From positions 9,114,001 through 9,178,000 of the forward strand of contig OW051495.1 in assembly GCA_932521035.1 (NCBI GenBank): 64,000 nt of DNA, in the 5' to 3' direction. Under the pieces are notes generated by a model. It did not search any database, was not told the DNA's origin, and worked only from the letters and a program-made list of their open reading frames with translations. The first letter of the stretch is position 1. Each line of letters starts with the position of its first letter. Source of the DNA: Oscheius dolichura. Lineage: Eukaryota; Nematoda; Chromadorea; Rhabditida; Rhabditidae. This document shows positions 1 through 11,300 of the stretch, in pieces. The position numbers and the translations under genes are program-made.

Positions 1-26
1 GTTCAGACATCTTCTTCTCCAACCGC

Positions 27-1062
27 ATGGATACCTTTCAATTAAGCCGTTTGAATTCCATCCTTTTGGCCAAAGTCATTACAAAGGTTCTGCAACTCTC
101 ATCTTTTTTGACCATATGGTTTCCAGCTTACATCCAAAAGTTACTTCCGGCTACAACAGGCATGCCGATGGATCAAGGACTTCATTCGAAAAAGCCGTAA
201 TATTTCCGTCCAGTTGGAGCTACGGCCAAAACGCCCTCATATCTACCAAAATATCATAGAATTTGACGAAGTAGCGTTCAGTCTCAAGATCATCATTGAT
301 GCCTCTAACTATTCCCATTACTCCGATGTTGACAGCTTTTATGGTATCCGTTTTGCCGTACTTTACGTGTCTGGTTAGTTGGCTAGCATTCGTTTTCCTC
401 CATAGCATACTTCTAGACGCAATTGGACCGTTTGAGGATCTCACTGACCTTTTGAAGGAGAATAGAATAACGTGTAGTTTCCTTGTGATGATCTCTTGCC
501 CTTGGTCTACAGAGCAATGTGCGGCATTGTTTAAAACTCTAAATCCTGTACAGTTTTATGTGGTGGACACACTGACCAATTACGAGGCTCTTTTCCAAGC
601 AAAAGTCCTGACCGAAATTGAAATGACAATGAACCCAGATGACTTAATGAAGGCTGCAGAAAAGCTTTTCACTACATTTGAGGTGTTGAAAATTGATATA
701 ATAAACACATCAGAGCTGATTTGCTCTATGTCCATCCTGCTAGAGGTCAGCTTTCTTAAGCGGTAATTCAACAGGTTTAGGTTTTACGTTCTAATCCACT
801 GCCAAATCTCCGAGAATTGCAAATATCATTCGGGAGCTACGGCGGCTTCGTTATTGATGAAGTAAAGAAGCATTTTCATTCTTTAAACTGGTCGACTCGA
901 ATGGAACCCGGCAGAGTACTCTACTCTCCGATATATGCAAATATAGACGGACTACAGCCTGGAGCATCCGGCAACATCAGCATCGCCGTAACGGGACCGT
1001 GTTCCTTCGGTGTTAAAATTGATTATACCAAGGAGAGAGCCGTCTTGCCCATTCAACTTTGA
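27..1062 (+). CDS. F-box-like protein, paralogue 1
   Basis: Member of a local family with copies at 1.8 kb and 14.7 kb. The start at 27 opens a 20-residue exon; a 40-base phase-0 intron (87-126) precedes the block YFRLQQACRWIKDFIRKSR, which fits the second half of an F-box (hydrophobic helix, then L..xCR.xxxFI). Such proteins usually bring substrates to SCF ubiquitin ligases through SKP1. Exon 3 (about 406-745) holds the family block LLKENRITC and NYEALFQAK; the last exon (781-1062) is the divergent C-terminal domain. The intron at 746-780 is 35 bases. The second intron, near 367-405, is hard to place: the obvious GTTAGT donor gives the wrong phase and a weaker upstream GT is needed. AATAAA at 1085 follows the stop. 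The F-box call rests on pattern only; the gene could be degenerate. Confidence 0.5.
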
Positions 1063-1787
1063 GGTGTTAAACTGTATTGTTATTAATAAATTATCTACAA
1101 ACGCTTTCTCCCTTTCTGTAACTCATTCCGGGAATACGTAATGCGTATTGACCCTGACGCGAACGCATTGCGAGTCATCCGGTCAGCTTTTCTCATCTTC
1201 GACAGGATGACCGGTCTTCCTCTGCTTCAACTCATTCCAGATAATTTGGAAAACGTTTAATCACGAACGGGCTTTAAAAGGCACAAGATTAAAATCCCTA
1301 GTATTATACGACGCCTTTTTCGTTTGTTGATCCATTTTGATGGAAATAAAGATTTTTTTTTGAAATTCTCTCACACAAGATAGAGCGAGAAATAGGTGCT
1401 AGACACCCTTCAAGAAACGAGTTGTTATACAGAAAAAGAATCTCTGTATCAATCCCTTCAAGAAGGCACTACAAAGAACCAAACATGACCAAACCTGAAA
1501 GTTGGAAGGACGAAACTTTGATATTTTCTTCGTTGAACGAGTAACTTTGCAGATTGGTTAATAAATCTTCCCCTGTGTTGATTTTTCCACAAACAAACGG
1601 ACAACCCTTGATCACCTTCGACCTGGGGTCACTCCGTTCATTGCCTTGATAAAAGTGCACGTCTATCTGTCTACTCGAAGATCATTCCCCCCTCCGTCGT
1701 GCAAGTGCTTGCCTGCCCTTCCAGTTCATTGACCCCCTGCACTTTGGCTACTGGGACTGATCCGTCCACACTCTGTTCTTTGCCAGC
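1063..1787. other. Intergenic spacer between F-box-like genes
   Basis: About 725 bases with no convincing exon on either strand. The left end carries the poly(A) signal of the upstream gene (AATAAA at 1085-1090). Short imperfect inverted stretches occur near 1130-1215, but no element ends could be defined. Confidence 0.4.
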
Positions 1788-2874
1788 ATGGCTGGTTTCT
1801 CTCTCTTGTCTCTTACTCCTCTTCACCTTGAAAAAGTTATCAATAAGGTTTCCCCCCTTCTTTATTCTTCTTTATAGGGAAATTTTCCAGATCCAAGAGA
1901 AAAGTTATTTCCGTCTGCAGCAGACATGCCGCGATGTGAAAGAGTTCATTCGAACCAGCCGGCGCATTTCTATAAACCTGGATGGGCGCTTTGACCTAGT
2001 ATATAACAAGAATATTTCGTCTATTGAGTTCTACAGTAATCCAAAGGGGGAAAGCATCCAGACAGAAGCACTCTATGGAACTCGAATTCGTTTTCTACGT
2101 TTTCGCTGCTCACCAGGTTTGTGACTTTCTCATGTCTCTCAACAACAGCCATTTGTTTAAGTTGGAGACGAAGAATTTAACCTCTTTTGTGATCTCCTGA
2201 AGAAGAATAGGATAACATGTATCATATTTAATATGCTAGGAGTCGATTGGACAACGGAGCAGACCGCAAGGGTTCTTCACATTCTAGAGCCAGAGAAGGT
2301 CGACTTGAACAGCCAGCAATCCAGCCGATACGAGGCCCTTTTCCAGCCAAAAACAGTGGCCAGTTCCAATTTCTGATTGTCATCCGGAAATTTTAGAAAT
2401 CCGTAGACATTATTCTGGACTCAAATGATGTTATCGCTGTGGCGGAGAGACTCCTTTCCACCTTTCGTTATGTGACACTTCATGCACAAGTTAATTCAAC
2501 TCCGATTACCTTTCTTCGCTGGATTTTGCATGTAAGCTCAAGGACATCAGTATTATATTCCTTTTTTTCAGTTGTTTTACACTAAACCATTCCCAAATCT
2601 TTGTGGATTATCCTTCGATCTATACGGAAATAGCGACAGCCTTTCTAGTGAAGAAATAATGGAGCAGTTTCAAAGCGGATTTGGTGGTCTCTTGGGGGAG
2701 TTTAAAGTAACAACAAATCGGGAACAAACCTACAACAACGGAGAAATAATCTACGTGTCTGTGGATATATCACATCTCAAGTCGTCGTGTACAGTAACCA
2801 TCATAGATGGCCATCTTATTGTGATAGAGTGTTTTAAAAAGAAAGAATTGCTCATTACTGCCCCCGCCTGGTAA
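1788..2874 (+). CDS. F-box-like protein, paralogue 2
   Basis: Second copy of the family, with the intron layout of the first. Exon 1 (1788-1847) encodes MAGFSLLSLTPLHLEKVINK. A 43-base phase-0 intron follows, then the F-box-like block SYFRLQQTCRDVKEFIRTSR. The third block has LLKKNRITC, the WTTEQ region and RYEALFQPK. Next is an exon with a VIAVAERLLSTF helix (about 2398-2530), then the last exon from 2572. The junction between exon 2 and the LLKKNRITC block needs an AAG acceptor to stay in frame. That is unusual and could mean a damaged splice site. AATAAA lies at 2954. A ubiquitin-ligase adaptor role is inferred from the F-box-like motif only. Confidence 0.5.
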
Positions 2875-2977
2875 AGTCTGGACTTATTGGTCTTGGAAAT
2901 CCTTTATGACCCCCTAAAATTTGATTGAAAAGTTGTTGTTGGTCTTTATGATGAATAAATGTTATTGCTCTGCCTGT

Positions 2978-3180
2978 AGTAGGGTACCACTCCACCCTGT
3001 AACAGATCTACCGCCGGCGCCTATTCAAAAACGCAGGTTCTCGTTTATCTACCACATTTTGTGGTAGATTCACAGGGGTTCTCTCGTTCATCTACCACAA
3101 AATGTGGTAGATAAACGAGAACCTGCATTTTTGAAGAGACGCCGGCGGCAGATCTGTTACAGGTTGGAGTGGTACCCTAC
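2978..3180. repeat. Foldback (palindromic) MITE-like element with 7-bp direct repeats
   Basis: The two halves are inverted copies over nearly the whole element; both ends read GTAGGGTACCACTCCA inward, and only a short loop (about 3076-3093) separates the arms. TGCCTGT occurs immediately outside both ends (2971-2977 and 3181-3187), as expected of a target-site duplication. No coding capacity is seen, so it would be non-autonomous. Confidence 0.75.
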
Positions 3181-3187
3181 TGCCTGT

Positions 3188-3462
3188 CTCATTATAACAC
3201 TTTCAAATAAGATGCTGTCCACGTTTGGGCCGAGGATATAATAACAATGATTATTAGACCCCCAGCGTCGAGTGAGTATTTTATATCGGTTATCATCTTG
3301 GCGTTGAGGAGTGTCCATCAAAGCGTAATATTCGTCCCCTTCATTATCTAGTTCAACTTGCCATTTCAAGTAGTGAAACTCCCGCAAACCATTTCGGAAC
3401 GTTAGAGAAAGAATAATAAACTTGTCTGTGTCTGGTATTTTCCATAGTTTTACTCTCTCATT
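3188..3462 (-). pseudogene. Orphan coding fragment next to the foldback element
   Basis: Open reading of about 90 residues on the minus strand, preceded by an acceptor-like CTACCAG, with a protein-like composition (KFIILSLTF, LKWQVELDNEGDEYY, HCYYILGPNVDS). It runs straight into the foldback element, whose sequence supplies the stop codon. No 5' exons were found to its right. It is best read as the last part of a gene cut or capped by the insertion. It loosely resembles the C-terminal domains of nearby F-box-like genes, but I cannot align it confidently. Confidence 0.35.
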
Positions 3463-3579
3463 CTGGTAGTCGGGTCGAAAAAAAGATCAGAACGAGAATA
3501 TGATAGACTCTGTTTATTATATCAAAACAACATAACAATTGAGATCCTATTTATCTTTGAGCTCTTCACACTGTACCGG

Positions 3580-6077
3580 TTAATTATCAGCCACTACTGA
3601 GCAATGGATTCCTAACAAATTGTAAAATTCTATGAGCTCATTGTCATTTGTAGGCGACGGGAATGGTGGACTGTTGTACAGGAAGTCTTCCAACTGGAAA
3701 TGGAAACTAATATTATAAAGAAAAATAACCCACCTCTTCCTTAAATAAGTCCTTCTTGTAGACAAAGCGGAGCAGCATCTGGACAGGATGTAAGAACTTT
3801 TTCTGGTCAAGGTTGATGAAATGGATCAATTCCAAGATCTGTAAGATATGCAAAGGTGAGGAACTGGAGTGGATCCAACTTACCAATCGTATTTGATCTT
3901 TGAGATTCAGCTGATTTCCTCTACGCAGTTCTTCCTCCATAGCATCATCTTCTGCTGATTCATAGTACAATGAATCGATCTCATCTTTAACCGACTGAAT
4001 AATAACGGCTCCCGTCTAAAAATCCTTTTACAGACGGGTTGAGAAGGAATATAACGGTTATATGACCTTCCGCTTACCTCGTCAGCTTTCTGCTGGATTT
4101 TATTCAGCAAGTCGATTTCGACTTTTCTCGTGTCTTCTATTTCTGTATCATCAATATCCGTATCATCTATTTCCCTCTCTTCTAGGCACTGGACTAATCC
4201 CAGATTTATGAGTTTCTATAAATTTTAAAATAAAGCCAAAAATTAATAGCAACTCACCTTGAGAACTCCTTGGTCATCCACAGTGAATTCGAGAATATAG
4301 GGCAATATTATCTGTGCCTAAAATTTGCTGATATAAACGTAGAAATCAAAGAACAATACCTTATGCCCTGTTAGCAGCATCTCCAGTAAAGTTTCGATCA
4401 GGCGGTACATACGGACTTCGTCCTGGTTGCTCCGGCCCTTGTTTATACTCAAACCATCTGAAAACAATAGATTCAGTGAGGAGTTTATGAAAGTCACTTA
4501 CTGATGAGAATGGGACGAAGGAACGAGGCGGCGTCTCGCCGTCTCAGTTTGGGGAGTTCTTTCCCCGGAGGGAAGATGATTTCCAGAGAGGGAGCTGAAA
4601 ATACCAGTTACTAGACAGAGCGGGTTTCTTTTTTATTAGGCTCGCCCCAAGAGGAGGTTGGGAACTCTTGGAGACTTGGGAATCTCCGGGCCTTGCCCCA
4701 TCTAGATCTAACCTCGAATCTAATCAATTAATCTGAACGTACCTTTCTCCCAGTCCTCCACCGTCTCGAATTCTGATAGAGCACGGTCGACGACATCCAT
4801 CATCATGTTCCCTACTGTATCATACTGGGAGAATCCGTCATCTCGCTCCTAAAATCTCTTCTTTTTCAATCAGAATAGAATGTACTTACTCTGAGCATGA
4901 ATGTAGCCACATCTCTGGAAGACGAGGGCTCCTGTGGCAGATTCTGTATGAACTCTTTCGTCAGGTAAAGGTTCCTGTAAACGTTTGAACTCATTATGTC
5001 TATTTTTTGAAGATTTTAACGGTATACACTTTATGCGAGCCAAACATGAGGGAAAAATAAGATTAGAAAAGCTTACGGGAATGCTTCGCAGGCCTCCGCA
5101 GGGCTATCGTAATTGTAGCCATCTTCGCGGTAGAACATTCCACAGCCCGGCACAGTGATCACTCCGTGTGGGGCAGGGCATTCCCAGTCGGGGCAGTACA
5201 TCTTTCTGCCCTTCTTATCACCTCCCTTCTCTTCGTCGGATTCCTCTTCACTCTCCTCTTTGACAGTATCCAGGCCGAGAGCTTCACGAGTAGTTAGAGC
5301 ATCTAAAAATTCACATTAGTCTACAGTCGAAAACTCTGTTTCAAAACAAATGGATAAGCTGAAATCGTTACTTGTTTGATATTCCTCGAGCGAGATTCTT
5401 TCCTCTTCCGGTTTTGCATTGCTCTTCTCTTTTTCGGCCTGTTGCTCAATATATTTCCTCAGCCGTTCTTCTCTGTCCACATCAAGGTCTCTGCCAGGAT
5501 TCCAGTGTCCTGGGTTAGAATTCGCGTATAAACTCGCGTCTTTTTCTGAAATAAAGACATTGCTTATTACTTTAAAAAAAAAGAATTAAAAAAGCTTACC
5601 CTTTTTCCATTGTTCAAGAGGGATCATCTCGGGTTCCTCCTCAGCAGCGGTCCCTGTTGCGGCTGCTCTCTTGACTATGTAATTCTCCCATTTGGCCTTG
5701 TTTTCTTGGAATTTCGCCGCTTCTGAATATTCTCTCCATAAAATATAGCTTAGAAACGGACCTTCTTCTTTCTTCTCCTGCTCATAGGCTTTTCTCTGTT
5801 CCGGTGTCCACTGCGGATTGGGGCGACCCCTTCCTCGGCCCGTGTGTCCAATGCTGGCCCATCTTTGGCCATCTCTTGGTCTCTCAATGTAATAACTTCC
5901 ATTAAGGATCGTTTCTGGAAGAATGGTCGGATTTCCCGTGTTGGTATAGTGTCTATAACGAGGATTCCGGCCACGAGGTGGATATCCAGGCCTTCTGCAA
6001 CGAAAATTGAATAAAAAAGGAAAGTTTACTCACCCTCGATGCTGGCCTCTCGGATAAAATGAAGCTGGCGTACTCAT
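3580..6077 (-). CDS. Unrecognised multi-exon protein with Arg/Gly-rich N-terminus
   Basis: Starts at the ATG at 6077 (MSTPASFYPRGQHRG) and ends at 3580. Exons are small, separated by 35-70-base introns with clear GTRAG donors (for example 6034, 5630, 4980). The N-terminus is Arg/Gly/Pro rich (PRGRNPRYRHY, GRGRGRPNP), typical of RNA-binding or nuclear proteins. Then come a charged helical segment (WENYIVKRAAAT to RLRKYIEQQAEKEK), an acidic patch (EESEEESDEEKGG), and a block with spaced Cys/His (YCPDWECPAPHG..CGM) that could bind a metal. The C-terminal half is helical, with leucine-rich stretches (LLEMLLTGHKAQIILPYIL; ELIHFINLDQKKFLHPVQ). I do not recognise the family. It is probably a conserved intracellular protein, given the regular splicing and balanced composition. 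Confidence 0.6.
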
Positions 6078-6662
6078 TCTGTTGTTACTTGCCTAAAAAT
6101 AATGGGGTATACTTAGCAGTTGTCAAAGAAGCTAATAAAATGAAAACAAACGCGTGAAAGTGTAAACGACGGGGGAAAGCAGCGCTTTTTTGCACTTGTC
6201 GTGTCCATTTGAGAAGCTTTTTGAATCAATCTCGTTATTTTCATTACTAAACCTAATTTAATCGTTTTCAATTTATTTTACGTTTATATAAAGCAGAAAG
6301 AATAAAAAAAAGAAGAAAGGAAAAGAGAACGATGCGTTCAAACACGGGCCGATAAAGAAAACAAGGGATGGGAGAGTGTATGGAGGGAAGAGACGGCAGG
6401 AGAGGGTGCCCGTTGCGGGCATGGCATATTGTGCAACGCAAAGACCACGGACTTTTTGGAACGGCCAGTCTTATCGGAGTGTTCACTTTAAGTAGAATTT
6501 TATAATATTGAAGGAAACAAGTGATATTTGATTGCATTGCTGAAGAATTAAAACCGAAGAGTTCTTGGGACAGATATCCGGGTTTAACTTTAAGAGAGGT
6601 GGGAGCCTGGCTTGGTGGCCCATTCGCCACAGCAGAGACAGATTCCCTTTCCGTCATCCATT

Positions 6663-7235
6663 TTAAGCAAGGAAGCTGCTCTTCAAGCCTTTCTTTCGTC
6701 GGCACAATTTCATCACATTTATCGTTTCCAAGCGATGTTTGTGACCCCAGTTTGGATGAAATTGACCGTACCTCAAAGATCGTCGTAGCTGTCCCGGAGT
6801 ACTACTCGTACTGGCCGATTCTTCCGTGCTGCTGCCCGGGGTGGTTTCCGTAGCAAAAGAGGGAGACGAGGAAGGCGATGTTTCTTCAGTCGAGGTGGAA
6901 TCCGACGATTCCGAGCTTGAGGAAGAGGAAGACTCGGTGTTGGTAGTATCAGAAGAACTCGTGTCCGTGGACGGCGTTGTCTCTCCTGTAGAAGAAACCG
7001 AAGACGAATCCGTTGCCATTTCCGTCGATGAGCTAGTCCCGTCGGTTTCAGTCAAAGTTTTCATAGAAGAGGTTTCTGTACTCGAACTAGCGTCTGTACT
7101 TGAAGATTCTGAAGAAGTCGAAGGATCCGTAGACGTGCCCGTGACGGTAGAGCTTGGATCCGTTGACGCAGAAGACGTTTCCGTGCTCGAAGCAGTCGAA
7201 CTGCCACATTTTTCGATTTTCCACCATTGATTCAT
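6663..7235 (-). CDS. Ser/Thr-rich mucin-like protein (partial model)
   Basis: From the ATG at 7235 (MNQWWKIEKCGSS) about 120 residues are almost wholly Ser, Thr, Glu, Asp and Pro in imperfect STETSS-type repeats. The tail is basic (QLRRSLRY, LCRRKKG). Such sequence is typical of heavily O-glycosylated cuticle or mucus proteins. No signal peptide is visible at this start, so an upstream exon may be missing. The downstream reading (6705 to 6263) contains another open stretch that may be a further exon or UTR. The opposite strand is also open here with an acidic translation; that is a by-product of the repeat composition. Confidence 0.4.
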   Translation of the reverse strand: MNQWWKIEKCGSSTASSTETSSASTDPSSTVTGTSTDPSTSSESSSTDASSSTETSSMKTLTETDGTSSSTEMATDSSSVSSTGETTPSTDTSSSDTTNTESSSSSSSESSDSTSTEETSPSSSPSFATETTPGSSTEESASTSSTPGQLRRSLRYGQFHPNWGHKHRLETINVMKLCRRKKGLKSSFLA

Positions 7236-7513
7236 TGTGTTTTGGACACGGACCGAGACAAAGCCACAAATTAATGATCAGAAGACAGGAGTGTTAAACT
7301 CAATGAGAAAAGGGGAAAGAGTAAGCCTAAAAATACCAAAAATTTAATAATTCTACTTCATTATTCAAATCTATTTATTGCTTCTTACGCCATGGGATAG
7401 ATAAAACACAAGTTCCATGCAATTTTATTCAAAAACGCCCCGAGCAAATCGGGATAGGGCATTTGTACAGAATTCTCGTCGTTGTTTCAGATTCTTATCC
7501 ATAAAACTTAATT

Positions 7514-7786
7514 TTATGGGATGGACTCCGAGTCGGCTGGTTTTATATTCTCTAAATGACGTCCCTCTGTCGTTTGTCCACAACGAGAAGAATGCTTCGC
7601 CCCTAAATAAGGAATTATATGACCTGTAAAGGGGAAGACGCGGTCAGGACGAAGGGCCCCTGTGGCCGCTTGCACGAAACTGCCCCAAGGGCACTTTGCC
7701 CTGCCGGGGCAAGGCTTGTAAACATCGGGCAGATAGCAATTACTTGTCGAAATCGCCTTTAATACCGCTGTCGGCAATCCTGTCAT
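7514..7786 (-). CDS. Small Cys-containing protein, two exons
   Basis: The ATG at 7786 opens MTGLPTAVLKAISTSNCYLP, then a short segment with regularly spaced Cys (YKPCPGRAKCPWGSF). A GTCATA donor near 7632 and an acceptor AAACCAG near 7538 join in phase to a final ADSESIP and stop at 7514, for a product of about 60 residues. Nothing identifies the family. It could equally be the 3' end of a longer gene whose 5' exons I do not see. Confidence 0.3.
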   Translation of the reverse strand: MTGLPTAVLKAISTSNCYLPDVYKPCPGRAKCPWGSFVQAATGALRPDRVFPFTGHIIPYLGAKHSSRCGQTTEGRHLENIKPADSESIP

Positions 7787-8399
7787 GCAAATCTAAACAT
7801 CTCTAGCGCCTCTTGAACGATTTGTCTCAATGTAAATGACTTCTTTAGGTTTACAAATGACAAAATTTAAAGGATTCAATTAGATGAATAACATTTATCC
7901 AAATAGCTTGAAGAAAGAGCTAAAGCTATTGACTGGGAGGTACTTGTCGGCGCGTACCGACCTCCTCGTTCTTCGGCCAATGTCATTCCTTACCCTACCC
8001 ACCCTTCATGGTTGAGGCTCGCCCGTGAGGCGATATGATGAGTGGGAGGGCGTTTTTTAATGTGATACGTGTAATGCGACTCCAAAATTTCCTGATAATA
8101 TCGACTTGGGCAACGGGACGGGGGCATCCCTGGGACTTCCCGTCACCGTCCCGTCCGGCCCCGTTGACAACCCTACATGTGACGCGCCTATGCGTGTGTT
8201 TCTATTACCATTGTAAATAATAACCGGGTTTACAGTTTGTGGGGGTTTGGTTATAAATGTCAATTTCTATCCATGATGGTCCTTTGCGGTTGATGAGGGA
8301 GCATTATTGAAACTCTACAATCCATTGATACGACAGGAAAACGAAAATAATAGCGAAAATTCGACCTAAAATACCAAGGGGCAGGAGTTTACCCCCCTT
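7787..8399. other. Intergenic spacer with local hairpins
   Basis: About 610 bases without a convincing exon. There are small inverted repeats at 7935-7970 (GGAGGTAC..GTACCGACCTCC) and around 8112-8166 (GGGACGGGG..CCGTCCCGTCC). They may be regulatory RNA structure or decayed repeats. Confidence 0.3.
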
Positions 8400-11300
8400 T
8401 TAGTAGGGGTAAAAAATGATTCCCCGGGGCAGGCAGGGCAAAAAATGGAAGGGCAGATTCGTGCATCCAATGTCCCACAGATCGACCAGAGGAAGACGAT
8501 ACCTTTCGTAGTCCACCGTATGGAACAGCTTTGGCATGGCATTCTCCACCATCATTCCCGATTCAACAAATACTTCGATAAGATTTGAAAAATATTCCAT
8601 GTAGGACGCCGGGATGTACATGCTGAATACGGTAACGTTGACCGGAAAAGAGAGGAGCTCAACAAATCGGAGCAAGCTTTCCCAGTGAAGTTTAGGATGT
8701 GCTTAGCGGCGGTCAGATTGGATCCTTTGGCAAATAGCTGAAGTTTTTTTTATAATTATATGGTATGACTCAATTCGCACCCGGCTTTCGTACTCCTTCC
8801 AAGAATTTTGGACCCTCGAATCATTGGCGTATTTCCCGTCGAGGAGGGCCAGAAACCGGCGGCCATATTCTTCAGACCAAAAAGTTTGAGAGTGATAGTC
8901 AATGGGGACGGGCTGATTCACTTTATCCATTGGAATGTCATACCAGAAATTGAAGAGGGTGTCATCCGCCACGAAAAAATAACCTAGGTAGTGAAAGGGA
9001 AGAATTGCGACGGGTCTCCCAAAAGGGGCATGGCCTTCCGCCTTCTTTGATCAAATTCTCTCCTAAAGCCCCTTGTTATCTGGATTATTTTGATATCAGC
9101 GGAGCAGAAAATTCTCTACAAAATAGTTGTGGCGCTTTTTGGAAAGTGGATTTTTTAAGTACCATGCTAGATGGGAAATTCTTCCGCTCTTGGAAGAGTT
9201 CACAAAAATGGCCGCCATTTCTCAGGAAAAGTGGATTATACCTATACTTTGGCATTCCCTTATTCTCTAGGCAGTTCTAAACTGTGCTGTAACCCCCGTC
9301 CTACACTTTTGGCCCGTTGGGAGTACTGTCTCACCTTTGACATTCTGTAGTCTCAAATCCCTGACCTTACTGACGCAGTAATGATATGCCCAGCCATTTT
9401 GCATCTCTTCCTTGGTTATATTGATAAAATTGATTGGTTCTTGGGGCGGGAGGGCTTCTAAAATGATTTGTCTTACTTTATAAACATTTTATGGAACCAT
9501 CAACGAATAAAGAAGGATCCCAAGTCCCGCAGAAGATGGTCACCCCAAAGAATGGAGAATACATCCGTTGAAGGAGGCCAATAGACGTCTTCCAGGGGTA
9601 ATTGTTTATCAGGACGAGAACCTGGACCAGTATTAGGCGATAAGAGGGGAATTTACAGAATCCTGTCGATCTTTTAAGGTTCCCTTAGAAAGAAAGGGGG
9701 CGAACTCTTCTGGAAGAGGGAGGAGAGTGCCTAGAAACAATGGTGGTTTCGATACGGTAGCTGCTTACCGTTGAATGCGGTTCCATTCGGAGCGGTCGGC
9801 TTCTCACACCAGTTCAAAAGCTCCAGGTAGCTGGAGACGGCTCTCTCAGCTACTGTATCCTCCTAAATATATGAATAAATGGCTACGCCTTCAATCTCTA
9901 TTTTAGGACCAAAATTCTTTATGATTCTGGAAGAGCAACACGTCTTCTAGGCTAACAGACAACGGCGAACAACATCCGAGTAATAGATTGCTAAAAATTG
10001 GCACTTTTCCCCCGTTGGATACGGTATTCCATTCAAAAGTCTGAGAATACCTACTTTCTCTTTCTCTGGACTGTATGACTCCACTCCGAGGTCGAGATTT
10101 GCCTCCCGGCAATTGCTCCACTTCTCCCCAATTCCATACCAACCCTCCGTTTGATTTACAAGCTTTGGAAAATTGTAGTTCATTCCCCGAAGAGTATTTA
10201 TCCACGCCTTCACGAGGATGTAATCCTCTTCCTTCCAAAAGCCTTCCTCCCTAAAAACAATATCTAAAAGTTGGAAAAAAAAACTGCTACAGAAAAGCTC
10301 GAGCCAGTTCCAATGAGCAGTTATCGCTGTTTTCTCCCTGACAGGTCCAGTTAGCCAGAAATTCGACAATTTTTCCCGATTTTTCATAAACATCTCTAAG
10401 AAAATCATATAGAATCGAAGGCCCCTTACATTTCCTGCTCAAAATCGTTCAAATAATCATGGGAATTTCTGATCTGCACCGCATTGACCGGATAGAAGGC
10501 TATATGCTCTCCAATTAGGTGCAATAACTTCTGGGCAAAGTACGACCTCCAAATGTCCGTTACCCTAGAAATTATCGGCTTTACATGATCCTATAAATCT
10601 ACCGGAAAGCCACCGTGGTGGGTAAGAACATTGTAAAGAAGGCTCTGTAGTGGAAAAGAGTATTTTGGGAATTCCATGGAGAGTATGTGTCCTGAGAGAG
10701 GGTGACCGCTGGGGTCATTTGGTTGAACCTCGCATGTAGGCCAGTAAATTTGTCAGCATGCAACAGACTGAAGAACACCGGGTTAGGAATATTTTCGTGC
10801 TAGGGTCTCGAAGCGAAAGGCTTCCAAATCGAGCTGGCTCTCTCTTGGATAGGACTGCGCGCTGGTTTTTTGGACAGTCGACTCAAATTGGCTATCTAGA
10901 ACCGTAAATCGCTTTGAGACCCGTATGAGAGAGTTTTTCAAGGATGGTTTCTAATAAATATAGTGGAGGAAGAAATCGATAAGACGACCTACCGATAGAC
11001 GGCGTCGACGTCCGGATCATTGTGGACTATTCCCTGCTGCACGGCGGCTGTCTTCATCGCCCGGCACAGGATCAACCGGTCCCTGCCGTTACTGTGTCCT
11101 TTCAGGTATTCTAAAGGGAACCCTCTTGGCCACATCCCTCTGTATCCGAAGAATTGATAGGGATTGAAGAGGTTTTCCGAAATATTCGGTGACTTGGAGA
11201 TACAACGAAGGCCGCTGACTGTTTCGGTATAGTCGAATTGTTCCAATCCTCGACCTAGACTATCACTTGAAATATATGAATTAAAAACGAACCATAAGGT

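Noticed and set aside
6826-7230. Acidic plus-strand ORF opposite the Ser/Thr-rich gene
   Set aside because: Its Glu/Val/Ser pattern is the mirror of the Ser/Thr codon repeats; no start context or partner exons.
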